Assembly (NCBI GenBank): GCA_964036195.1
Contig: OZ038455.1
Location: 1,054,001-1,118,000, forward strand
From: Sphaerolaimus hirsutus
Lineage: Eukaryota; Nematoda; Chromadorea; Monhysterida; Sphaerolaimidae
Length of the DNA: 64,000 bases
Reading direction: 5' to 3'
A program made the translations under genes and the position numbers. Under the pieces are notes generated by a model. That model was not told the DNA's origin and did not search any database. It saw nothing but the letters and a program-made list of their open reading frames with translations. The stretch's first letter is position 1, and each line of letters opens with the position of its first letter. Of the stretch, positions 1 through 11,200 are shown in pieces.

Positions 1-55
1 TAAGCTCAATACCGTCGGGGGGGCTATTTCGAGTGCTGACATAGCATTTTATCCC

Positions 56-3000
56 ATGACGTTAGTTCATGCAAATCCGATCGATGGAGAAACCTATCGG
101 GTGCGGGCGCCGGTGATGATAATTAATGACGCCAAGCCAAATGCGGTGTTCAGTAAAGAGTTTTTATTGGGCACTGATTTGATGGCACCGCTCCAGTGTC
201 ATCGTCTGGCGATGTTTATTTTAGACTACCAGTGGGTACGGCAGTGTTCGGAAAATTTTGATGCCAAGTCTGTGGCCGAAGTGAACAAAACGCCTTCCCC
301 TTTTGAGAACGTCGCTAATCGAGTTGTATTTTCCAGCAACGCCGAGCCCTGCAACGTGGGCAGCGAAGAAAATCAGTCGGTAAACGAGGTGCTGTCAATG
401 GTCGCGAACACGGAGCTGACGCTAACTCCTCATTCAGCCCGTGTAACACAGCTCAGGCACCAGGATTCTTGCCAGGTGAGCGGGGGACATTTTTCGGGAG
501 AAAAAAAATTGTTCCTGCTGGATAGCGCTCCAAAATATTCTGAGCGGTCGGATTCGTTCTGCAAAGGGATACACATCCTAGGGACGGTTTTTGAAAATGT
601 TGGCCAGGAGGAGGCCCTGCATACGGTGGTGATTACGAATCAGACCGACCAGAATGTGACGGTAAAAAAAGGGACGAAAATTGCGGAGTTGGAGGCTGCA
701 CCCACTTTGTGGCGGGTGGCCTGTGGGGCGATTCATTTGCCCACAGCCCCGAAGCGAAATGACCCTACCTTCGAAGTCCCGCTGGACCCCCTGCGCGCCG
801 CGCAAGTTTTGGAATCGCTCCCAAAGGCGGAATGGGAGGAAGTTCCCGAGACGTACATGGAAAAATTTCAAGATTTAGTGGCGCGCTTTCACGACATTTT
901 TTCGTTGAATGAGCATGAAATCGGGTGCACTCCACTAATAAAACATTCCATTCAGTTGGTGCCCGGGGCTATCCCAGTCAAGATGAAAGTGCGCTACGAA
1001 TCGCCGTCAAAGCGCGAAATTATTAAGGAAACAATAGAAAAATGGGAAAAAATGGGTGTCATTGAAAAATGTGACAGCCCTTGGGGATTGCCTCTGGTGG
1101 TAGCGCCGCGAGGACGGACGGTTGCGGGTGTGTATTGATAGTCGATTTTTAAATGACGTCACTGTCAAATCGGCGTTCGCGTTGCCGCGTATTTCTAATC
1201 TAGTGCAGGAACTGGGGGGAAAATCGATTTTTAGCTCGCTAGACATCCGGGATGCTTATCATCACGTTGAGCTAGCATCAGAGGCGGAAAAAGACATGGT
1301 AGCGTTTGTGTGTAGCGAGGGGTTATTCCACTGCAACCGACTTTCCGTTGGATTGTGCAACGCGCCCGCTACCTATCAAAGGCTTATGAACTTAGTTGTT
1401 TCAGGCTTGAACGAGGACATCCTATTCCCCTGGGTACACTGCTACCTGGACGACGTGTTGATCAGCTCCACATCGTTCGACCAGCACCTCCAGCACCTGG
1501 AGTGGGTTTTTTGCCGCCTGTGATGGGCGGATCTGAAAATGAATCCAAGTAAGTCAAAATTTTGGCGCACACATTTGGATTATTTTGGTTTCGAAATTCA
1601 ACCGGACGGAGTACGTCCGAAATTGTCTAAAGTACAAGCTATTTTGGAACAGCCACTGCCGAAAAATAAGACAGAAATGCGTACGTGGCTGGGCCAAATC
1701 CAGTATTTTTCACATTTCATCGATAAATGGCTGGATTTATCGGCCCCTCTCTATGAGCATCTCAAGGGACGCGTGCCAAAAGGGGATCGCACCCCCATAG
1801 TTTTGTCAGAAAGCGAAATTCAGAACATGGAACAAATAAAACGAATTTTGTGCACGCGACCGTGGCTGTGTTTGCCACGATATGATCGGCCCTTTTATTT
1901 AGAATCCGACGCGAGCGAGTTTGGATTAGGGGTGATGTGCGCCCAGTACCAAGACGATGGCTCTTATAAGCCGTTGGCGTATGCGAGTAAAAAATTGCCG
2001 CCGTGTATGGCGGGGTGGTCAATCCCTCAATTAGAGGCCCTCGCCGTGGCTTTTGGGATAATGAGTTTTTCACACATTTTGGATGGGATGGAAATTGTTG
2101 TGCGCACGGATTGTCGCGCCTTGATTGAAACTTTAGAAAAAAAGGAAAAATCCAAACTCACTCGCTGGAGCGTGTATATGAAAACACAACGAGTGAAAAT
2201 TGAGTTTAAGAAGGGGGTAGAAAATACTTTTGCGGATGGGCTCAGTCGCCTACCGGTGGATACTTCCGACAATAATGAAGTTTTGGAAAAGGCTAAACAG
2301 TTGTTGGGCGAGTGCCACCGCGCGCAGGTAAAAGCCGCCCTTCCTACATTTCAGGAAATCGACTGGGCAAGCAAGCAGCGGGCCGATCCGCGGCTGCTGG
2401 CCGTGATGGAAAATTTGGCCGTGGCAGAAGGCCAGAATGCACGAATGGCAGAAGGCGTCCTGATGCACAAAGGTTGGTGGGGATACCGGCCATGGGCTCC
2501 GGCTCAGTTAAGGGATGAATTTTTGCGGGCAGCGCATCAAGGAAACATTGGAAGTCATGCGGGCCACCAGCGTACTTACCAACTGCTAGCACAGTTCACT
2601 TCCTGGCCTGGGATGATGGCCGCTGTCCAGAAATTTGTGAATGCGTGCGTCGTGTGCCAAAAATCGAAAGTCAAACCGGGCATTCCCTTTGTCCCACTGC
2701 CGTCCAAAATTGAAACAGTTCCATTCAATAAAGTGGGGGTTGATTTGATGAAAATGCCGAAATACGGTCAGTATACGGCCGTGCTCACAGTAATTGACTA
2801 CTGTACGCACTTTGCTATTTTTGCGCCAGTCACCATGACCACTTCGGAAAAAATAGCGGACGGTTTTTTGCGAAATGTAATTTTTCGATATGGCGCGCCA
2901 AAAACAGTAATTTGCAATCGGGGCGCCAAATTTATCGGCCCTGCGTTTCAGCGGCTGGCGGAAAAGTTGAAATATAATATTCATTTCACGCTTCCCCGTA

Positions 3001-3719
3001 ACCCCAGTGCAAATGGCATGGCCAAACGGGCTCATCGCACGCTGCAGCAGAAATTGCGTGCTCAATTTCTCGATCTGGGAAAGGTGAACGCTGCGGGCGC
3101 GGTAGTGAGGCGAAATTGGGTCGAAGAACTGGCGCTCGCCTGTTTTCGATACAATTGCGCCGCAAACCGTTCTACGGGGCTGGCACCTTTCCAAGCCTTG
3201 CATGGATACATGCCGGATTTGATTGTGAAAATGGGCACACAATATAAGCGCATTTCCACCGCGGAGGTGGTCGGCGACGTCGAGGAGCTGCACGCCAAGG
3301 CGCGGGAACAGATTGGCGAACATGAGCCAATTGTGTCTGAGGGAAAATTAGTCATAGGCGATGAAGTGTTCGTAAAGAGGCATTTTGCCTCGCCTCATGT
3401 GGCGGTAAAGAAAATCTCGCCGTTATGGGATGGGCCGTTTACGGTCTTAGCAATTTTTAATAACGTGGTCCAAGTCGAAGACGAAAGCGGGCCCCGTGCC
3501 GTCCCAATTGATTGTGTGACACGTTTTCAGGTCGCAGTTGCCGCCCCCGGCTCGGTTGATCGAGAACTGGCCCGCCCGCGCACCGATCGACACGAGGCCG
3601 AGGTGCTTCGAGTGTCACCAGCCGGGGCACAAGTGGGCGCGGTGCCCGACGCGCAAAGTGGCGCTGTTCGACCAGTACCTGCACCGCATGGATCAGATCG
3701 CGGTGGCGCGCCGGTATGA
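56..3719 (+). pseudogene. pol: Ty3/gypsy pol polyprotein, frameshifted (protease end, RT, RNase H, integrase)
   Basis: Three consecutive open segments in different frames (56-1138, 1122-1523, 1539-3719) carry one pol gene. The first starts in the protease C-terminus (LLGTDLMAPL near residue 40) and ends in the RT N-terminus. The second has SLDIRDAYH and the catalytic YLDD box (about 1442-1453). The third has the RNase H SDASEFGLG motif, the integrase HHCC zinc finger (HQGN...CVVCQ, about 2534-2660) and the catalytic core. Breaks: a frame change near 1120-1138, a stop and frame change near 1521-1539, and probably another near 3530 where the reading leaves the integrase C-terminus. In the integrase core the second catalytic Asp is read as Asn (ICNRG) and the usual Glu of the third position is Lys (MAKRAHRT). 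It is therefore inactive on two counts. Confidence 0.88.
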
Positions 3720-5988
3720 TGTGAACCAGTTTGGAAATTGGGTTGGTTCGAGATGGTTTTATTGTTTTAGTTGGTTTGTTTGCTTTTTATTTTTTTATTT
3801 TTCAAATTTGATTTCGTTTATGAATTTGAAGTGGTGTTTTATTTTCTTGGTGAAATTTGGAGTTTTCGTTGTTCGTGAAAACGTTAGCGAGGTCATAGAG
3901 CTGGTGGTAGATGGTGTAGTGTGGTGTTGGTGTTGTGCTAATTTTTGTTTTTACTTTTGTGGAAGTATAACGGAGTGACTAACAATAACAACAAGGGTTT
4001 CTCTGCTCACGCCGTGTCAACCTGATTTTAGCACGACAGTCTCCAGTACCAGGACTACGTACACCGCATTCGCCGCCCGGCGGTGCCGCCAGCAGATGAC
4101 GAAATCGCGGACTGGGCGTGCCAGTTCGCCGACAACTGGTACCCCCTGGACGTCCTGGAGCTCCAGTACACCGACTCCGAGACCATCGCGCTCATTTTAG
4201 GATCTGAAGTGAACGGGCCCACTCCGGTGCGGTGTCATTTTCCGGCGCCGGCTGTCGAAAATCAGCGCCCGGTCGTGAACGCGCCGTACCTGGCGCGACC
4301 GGTGAGTATAAATGTCGTGTGTGCATGTTTCCCCCTTGCTTGCTGAGTACTCGTGGTCAGGGTGCCAGTTTTGAAAATGATCCCAGGGCACCATTTTGGG
4401 TCGGGCTATGAGACAGCCATACGTCGGGCGACCAAGACCGCGATTGCTCGAACTGCCTGGCCAAGATGAACGGGACGCCCTCCATCGACAACAAAAATCA
4501 CAGTTCGATCAGCGTGTGCGCCAGGGCCACCAGCACGGCCGGGGGCAGGATGCCGAGTGTTTTGGTCTCGCCAACCCGCTGCCCCGACACGGTGTGCAAC
4601 ATCAGGTGAGGGTTCGGCGACAGCAGCAGCGTCGCCGCGATGAGCGCGACCGCAACAACGTTGTCGCTAGGCGCCGCGTGAGTTGCAACGATTTTACATG
4701 TTCTCGTTCCTAAGTTCGCTGGCGCCAATACGCTAGTAAAGGCCAAAATCGCAGTTGGTGCACGAGCGCGCCGCCCGCGACCCCGAACAGGCGCGCCAGG
4801 AGCCAATCCCAAACCCGCCGCGTGGCGAGATCGTGAGGGCCGTCACGCCCGAGCGCCCGAACTCCCCGCCCGCGCCAGCAAACGAGCAGATGCTGATTTT
4901 GCCCCCGACGCGCCGCGCCCAAGCCGTCCAGCAGCATCCGGCTCGCCGCCGCCTGGACTTCGAGGCCCCGCCGCCACAGGTATATACGCTTAAAATAATC
5001 TTGATCAGCGGGAGAGGAAAAATGTTGGGTAGAAAGTAAACCAAAAGAATTCGGAAAACAAAATGTAATTCAGGATTTGGAATTCAGGATAACAAGTTCA
5101 ATAAAAATTCGGTTCTAATCACGACAACAATTACAGGACTCACCCCCCCCGCGCCATTCCCGAGCATTACGGCGGCATCGAGCAGTTTTGGGAGCCCTAT
5201 CCGGGGGTAGGTCACCGTTTTTTTATCGGGGAGGGGGTGAGAGAGAGTTTGTTTTTCGATTGAGTTTCAAGTCCCTGTTTCTAGCGGCTCTGTCGGCTCT
5301 GTCGGCCCTGAAATTTTTGAAGGGTTCTGGATTTAAAAGTGGTCGCTCCAACTTGGATTTCTTAATGGTAATTAACGTGCGAAAACGTGTCGGATTTTTT
5401 TGTTTTAAAACCAACGTGCGAAAACGTGTCGGATTAAAAAAAAAAAAAACCAACTGCCACTTGACGTAGGCCAACGCCGCCATGGTGACGGTGGGCAACC
5501 CGCCCATCGCGGTCGTCAGTGTCGCGCCGCGCGACATCATGGGCAACGTGTTGTTGTCCAGCTCGGCCGCGCTGCCCCTGCCACAGGCGGCGCCCTCGGA
5601 CAGCGTGTAAGTAGTGTTTGGCACGCCGGTGGCGGACCGATCGCTACTAGACGACTGGACACCGAACACGCCGCCGGTAAACGAACCGCTGCCGCACCAG
5701 CCGTGGTCGCCCGAGGAAAGCGCTGAGGCGGTTGAGGCGCGCGCCCGCGCGGCGCTGTTGGCCGATGATGGCATTGGGATGGTGAGTAGCTAGGATGACA
5801 TTGAAGTGTCTGAGCGGGAGTGTGCAGTACAAGGATGTTGACAATCACTACAGGCCAGCCCGTCCATCGACGTCGACGAAAGCGGCGACTTGGTCATCGA
5901 CGAGCTGCCGGACGACGGCACGCTGCGCGACCCCGTGGACATGGACGTCGAGTCGGACAGCGACAGCGACTACCTGCCGGAGGAGTAG
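3538..5988 (+). pseudogene. Third gene of the Ty3 element: seven-exon, zinc-knuckle and acidic-tail protein
   Basis: Downstream of integrase there are seven coding blocks, each bounded by splice consensus: A to 3713, B 4040-4301, B2 4417-4605, C 4755-4979, D 5137-5206, E 5470-5781, F 5854-5988. Donors include GTATGA, GTGAGT, GTGAGG, GTATAT and GTGAGT. Phases match across A-B (phase 2), B-B2, B2-C, C-D and E-F (all phase 0). Block A holds a CX2CX4HX4C zinc knuckle (RCFECHQPGHKWARC, 3604-3645). B has LQYQDYVHRIRRP, resembling LFDQYLHRMDQ in A. C is Pro/Arg/Glu rich. F ends in an acidic Ser-Asp tail (SDSDSDYLPEE) with TAG at 5986. Breaks: D is 70 nt and leaves the frame by one base beside a C8 run, and E has an in-frame TAA at 5608. 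No family recognised. It might be a displaced nucleocapsid-like or accessory gene, or a host gene captured by the element. The start of A is not defined; it overlaps the end of pol in another frame. Confidence 0.6.
3604..3645 (+). other. CCHC zinc knuckle in the +1 frame beyond integrase
   Basis: C-F-E-C, four residues, H, four residues, C is a complete retroviral-type zinc knuckle. It is read in a frame different from the long pol frame that ends at 3719. Knuckles normally sit in Gag, upstream of pol, so finding one after integrase is unusual. The pol frame reads through this DNA as Arg/Ala/Val-rich nonsense, which suggests an indel near 3530. Confidence 0.8.
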
Positions 5989-6649
5989 GGCGAGAAAGAG
6001 GAAAAGTGCGTGTAATTGGTAAAAGGTTTTTTCTGGCGAAAAGTAGGTGGTCAAACTTGGTAATTTTTTTTGTGTGCCTTCGCGTTAGTAGTATTTTTTT
6101 TATCCGTTCCGGCCCGGTACTGAAAAGCGATTGTAAGATAGAGGGCCGGGCTACCCCAGTGTGCCTGTTGTGAAAGAGTTGTATAGTTTTCCGGGTGTAT
6201 GTTTTTTTATGTTGTGACGGGTATCTCGTCAGGGTTTTATTTCTAATAGATCGCTAGGTTTGTTGCGCACGGGAGGTGGGAACTTCGCCCATGCGTTTTT
6301 TTGCTCCCTTGTACAGTTTCCCACGGGTCGGTTTTGGGTATTTTTCTAATGTGTTCTCACCCGTTTCCTTGCCATAATTGTGTTGTTTTATGAGTCACTT
6401 AATTAGCTGGTATTTTTTCTTGCCTCGATTTGTTTTACTGCCACGTCAGGTAATGGTTTTATTTTGTCTTATTTGGTCTTATTCGGTGAGTTTACCGGGT
6501 TTTTTTCTCTTGGCAGGTGGCGTTTTAAAAGAAAAGTTTTTTTGTCTTTTGTCTGTTCGTTTTTTTTGACTCGGGTTTTTTTGTACCCGGTCGGGTTCAC
6601 TCCGGGTTTTGCCCCTGAGGCCCCTACCCTCGTTTTTGCGGGGGGAGGG
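5989..6649 (+). other. Untranslated T-rich stretch before the 3' LTR
   Basis: No coding block was seen between the end of the third gene and the LTR. The stretch is T/G rich. It ends in a purine-rich run (GCGGGGGGAGGG, about 6638-6649) immediately before TG at 6650, as expected for a polypurine tract priming plus-strand DNA. Confidence 0.5.
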
Positions 6650-7138
6650 TGTGGAGGCCAAAAGGCGCCCTGTTCGTCAAGGCCGGCCGATGTTTCGTCG
6701 GCCTGACAAATAAAGCGGCAGTTTGATTCTACGAATCAACGCTGCTTATTGCCGAGTTAAGCTCCGCCCGCTGAGGTGAACCCGGCCTTGCATAAAAGCA
6801 CCGGGCCAAAAAAAGTACCTTTCAGTGTGTGAAAAAGAAATAAATCTTCGCCGCGTAAACTTCTTGGTTTTTCGATCTCCGGCTTGCTGCCGTGCTTACT
6901 CTTCGCTTTGCCCGCTTTTCCGGCTTGCTTTCCAGCTTTTCGCTGCCGCTTTCTCCGCCGCCCTCACCATGAGGGCTCGTCAACTTGGTTAGTTGGGTAT
7001 TTGATTTTCGACGTGCAGTTTCGGCAAGTCTTCTTTCCCCAACTTGGCATTGTGCCAAGTTGGTGGCTTCTTTCCTTGGTCGTCGGTTTTCTCGTGCTGT
7101 TGTGGGAATCTGGGCACTTGCTACACCGTAGTTAAACA
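6650..7138 (+). repeat. Probable 3' LTR of the first Ty3 element
   Basis: The stretch begins TGTGG right after a polypurine tract and can end in TTAAACA (TG...CA ends, 489 bp). It contains a TATA-like CATAAAAG (6791-6798) and a poly(A) signal AATAAA (6839-6844), in the U3-R order of an LTR. The partner 5' LTR is outside the window, so the limits are inferred. Confidence 0.55.
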
Positions 7139-7159
7139 ATTCTAGGCAAAAATTTTGAT

Positions 7160-8190
7160 CACGTGAAAGTGGTAACTAAATGTAAAATAGAATACACAGG
7201 TGAATAACCAATCAGGTAAATAGTAATAAAGTGAAACAAAGTAAATGCGAAAACGTAGAATGCATAAATACGAATGAATGCTGCGCTAATTATCATCAAT
7301 AGGGATGTCACAAATGGGCTTTTATTCTTCAGTTACGGTACCAATCAGAACAGGTGGTGTGTCACTATGTTATCACCTCATGCCGCTTAGGCAAAATATT
7401 TCATTGCCCGCCCAACCAAGGTCGTTGAAAATATGTTTCTCGGGGGTTTGTTCAAGGTTACTTCATTGCAGGGTAATGGGTGGAAATTCTGCGCAGAAAT
7501 ATGTACTACAACGACACTAGCACTTTTGAGTTCACCAAATCACCCTGGGTGATGGGAATTTTAATTGGCACCACAGTGCTCTTCACTTCATGCTGTGCTC
7601 TGCATGTGTCGCGTGTACGCATTGGAAAAGATTAGTTGAGTGCCACTTTCCGCCCATTACCTATTCCTAAATAAGATGCACCTGGTCGAGAGGAATTTCT
7701 AAGGTTATCTTTTGGGGCGCTAAAGAGTGCTAACAAAGTACACACCTTTCTAACTTAGCAAAACTTTCAAATTCCTTTTAGCCCATTTTCAGACACTGCA
7801 CCTTCAAATGGAGAAAAATGCAATCAGTCAAAATTGAAATAAATGTCAAAACTAAACTACTAGAATTACCAATATACCTATTTATGAAGTAAAAATAGGG
7901 AAATGACAAAAATGAAAAATGCGAGGGGATAATGAACGTGTAATTAACGGAGAAACATGAAAACTGTTTCATGGCCGCAGCAGGTTCCATTCGGGCGTAC
8001 CTTCCTGGGGGCTGCAGCCTCGTTGGCGGAGTGGCGGTGCGCAGCAAACTTTGTGTTCACTGTGACTTCCCAGTGCACCGCAGCTCTTTATTCGGTCACA
8101 CATGGTCATTTTCGAGTCGTCAGGTTGTCTGCGCTGAGGGGTCGTTACGTTTTTTCGCATAGTTGCCTAGCCATATTCCTACCTACAGAA
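7160..8190 (+). repeat. Dispersed repeat, copy 1 (about 0.9-1 kb)
   Basis: This stretch matches 30900-31960 on the same strand over most of its length. Shared blocks include GGGGGTTTGTTCAAGGTTA, CACCCTGGGTGATGGGA and GTCCATTCGGGCGTACC. Divergence is moderate, with small indels. No coding frame is shared between the copies, so it is probably a non-coding transposon part. It lies left of the last visible SLC6 exon. Confidence 0.6.
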
Positions 8191-8231
8191 ATACATCCAT
8201 ATCAAAAACCATTAAAAACATGCATTCCCAC

Positions 8232-11200
8232 CTGAAAATATTGTTGTCAAATTTATTGTAGCTGGCCAATGTTGTCAGACTGCCGCCGCCCAAAGACAAG
8301 GAGAAAAATATCTGGAGGCACTCCCAGACTCTGTAAAGTGCCCTGTAAAATGTAAAATGTCATGCAATAGGTGCAAAGTAATGTAAAATGCCCAGAAAAA
8401 TGGCAAACGTCCGTTTGCCATTTTGCAGGGCATTTTCCATTACTTTCGACACTTTGCATGACATTTGACATTTTATTCAGGGTCTGGAAGTGACACCTGG
8501 TGCCGATTCCGCAAGTGGAAAAGTGAAGAGTTATAACTTAAGAGTTGAGTAAAATGATAAATGATAAGTTAAGAGTAAAGTTAAAAGTTAAGAGTTGGGT
8601 AAAATCATTTGTCGTTTCACGCAACTCTTAACTCTTAACTTTACTCATAACTTGTCATTTGTCAATTTACTCAACTCTTAAGTTTTAACTCTTAACTTTT
8701 CTACTTGCGGAACTGGCCCCTGGTTTGCGGCGGCCGCCCAAGTTTTCGACGAAATCAAATTTTCCCATTTTGGCGTCAGATAGAATAGAATTCCATCGAC
8801 AACCCCGTCCCCCAATGTAACCGCCCGAACCAGAAGAATTATTAGAATTACGTATGGAAATGTTGCTGTGAACCAGACTACCTGTGAAGGAAGATGTTTG
8901 ACATTTTCGCTGCACACACTTGTTGCCTAGTGGCGCTCCCAAACCCTGTAAAAAGCCCTGTAAGATGTCAAATGTCATGCAAAGTGTCAAAAATCATATC
9001 GACCATTAAAAGTCTGTTTATGAGTTTACTAATAAGTTTTTTTTCTGACAGTAGACTAGTGTGCACAGCATCAATGTGTGAAACCGAAAATTGGAGAAAT
9101 TGTGTTTGGGGGAATGCTGTCATTTTGTGACACATAGACCCCTTTGAAACCTTTTTTCTGTGATGACTCGGATAACATGAAAAAGTTCAATAATTCGAAA
9201 AAAGTTCCATATTCATAAGATAAAATGGCCAAGTATACATACCACCTAGGCGTATATGCATGCCAAATTGCAGATAAATCGTGCTTGTCATTCAAGAGTT
9301 ATAGACATTTGAAAAATTTTTGCCATTGTCGCTATCTGTGGGGCTCCGACAATGGCAAACAATGGAATATGGAACTTTTTACTTGAATTATTGAACTTTC
9401 TCAAGTTGTCAGCGTCGTCACAGAAAACGAGGTGTAAAAGTGGCCTTTACAGAAATTCCTGTTTACCTAGAGTGAGGGTATAAAGAATTAAGAAATTCAG
9501 AAATGGTGCAAGCCAAAATCGGAATTGTTATCAAAAACGCTAAAAAAATAAGTTTTGGAAAAATTCAAAAACACAAGTAGAAAATTCATTCAAAATTCTC
9601 AAGGCATTTCTCCAGACTAGGGTGTCAAAAAATTTTTTTACGGAAAACGGAAACGGAAACGAAAAAAAAATTTCAGGGGCCGGAAAACGGAACGGAAAAC
9701 GGAAAAAAATTTGCACTTGACAGAAAACGGAAACGGAAACGAAAAAATATTTTCAGTGGCCGGACAACGGAAAAAAGGGCCGGAAAAACGGAAACGGAAA
9801 AATGAAATTTACATGGAAACAGAAAAACTTGCTGAAATTTTGCCAGAAAACGGATAAAATTTGCTGAAATTTTGCTGGAAGTGGAAAAAATTTGCATAAA
9901 TTTTGCTGGAAACAGAAAAAAAAACATAATTGACAATCTGCATGAATGTTTACCAGTTTGGCTGGAACAGAAAACAGAAAGTTGAGCCATAAAAAGGTGA
10001 AATGACGCGCAAAAACCAAAAATTGAGGCAGAAAACAGAAAAAGGTGAAAAAACTGGAAATTGAGCCGGAAAACGGAAAAAAGGCGGGAAAACTGACAAT
10101 TTAGCTGGAAAACGGAAAAAAAGTGACCAGAAAACGGAAAAAAAGTTTCAGCAGACGGAAAACGGAACAGAAAACGGAAAAAAAATTGCCTGCAGCAAAC
10201 GGAAACGGAAAACAGAAAACGGAAATTTGACACCCTACTCCAGAAAAATATTACAAAAATCAGTTTTACTCACCTTTCCAGCAGACTTCACACTACGAAT
10301 AAGGCACAAGAACACCAGCACCCACGCAACAAACAGAGCCAGGACCAAATCCCACTTGGGTGCCCCCAAGCCCCCCAAACCATAGAACCTGCCCGCACCA
10401 AGCACATAGTCACTGAGCGGGATGGTATGCTTTTAGGTTCTAGTGTTGCACGGGTGTAGGGTGTAGGGTTGTAGGATTGCAGGGTTGTATAGTTGTAGGG
10501 TTGTAGGGTTGTAGGGTTGTAGGTTTGCAGCATGGCATGGTTGTAGGGTCATAGGGTTTCAGGGCTGTAGCTTGTAGGGTTCCTGGGCTGAAGATTGTAG
10601 GGCTTCAGGGCTGTAGATTGGAGGGCTGTAGGGTTGTTGGGTTTTAGGTTGTTGGGTATAGGGTTGTATGGGTGTAGGGCTGTAGGGTAGTGGGGTTGTA
10701 GAGCTTTGGGTCTGTAGGGTTGTAAGGTTGTAGGGCTGTAGGGCTGTAGGTTGTAGGGTAATGGGGTTAAATGACTGTAGGTTGTAGGGTAGTAGGGCTG
10801 CTACCACAAATCAAATATGTGATCTTACTCTGGGAACATGGATATGTTTTCCATTTAATGATTGTTTGTCAATCATCTTCCATTTTTATATGTTTCAACA
10901 TTGGATTCTGAATGTTTGAATCTTTTCAATGTGATTTGAAGCACTCAAATGTTGCGCAACTACCTTCCAGGCAACTTTCAACAGCACCAAAAATACGCAT
11001 GAAATTTCCAATCAAATAAATAATATTTCCCAGAAAAACTATCAGGCAAAATACCTCCCACCAACTTGAACTGCTGCGGGGCTGTCTGAGCAGTGAAACT
11101 AGTCTGGTTCCTGTTGTTCAGCTCCATAGCAAAATACTCATCATAAGTTTCATTGTTCACAGTGATGGGAAAGTAGTCGGGCTGGCGGCAGGCGCCCATG

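Larger units (their letters stand above)
1..7138 (+). mobile_element. Ty3/gypsy LTR retrotransposon, 3' portion
   Basis: The order protease end, reverse transcriptase, RNase H, integrase, extra gene, LTR-like end is that of a Ty3/gypsy element read on the plus strand. The 5' LTR, gag and most of the protease lie left of the window. The pol part is broken by at least two frame changes and by integrase substitutions, so this copy is dead. About 2.9 kb separates the end of pol from the inferred 3' LTR, which is long for a simple Ty3 element and holds the multi-exon third gene described separately. The right limit is inferred from an LTR with TG...CA ends, because the 5' LTR is not available to compare. 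Confidence 0.8.

Noticed and set aside
4498..4812. Minus-strand open frame of 104 residues opposite the third gene of the Ty3 element
   Set aside because: It overlaps the plus-strand exons B2 and C, which have splice sites and matching phases; GC-rich shadow frame.
9673..10233. 186-residue Phe-rich open frame on the minus strand
   Set aside because: It is the translation of AAACGG-type words in family A; its repeats (FSVF, FRFP) follow the DNA words. Similar frames at 19932 and 28318 have the same origin.
10445..10800. Interstitial telomere array
   Set aside because: Units are TTGTAGGG/GCTGTAGGG-like and irregular, not TTAGGG, TTAGG or TTAGGC.
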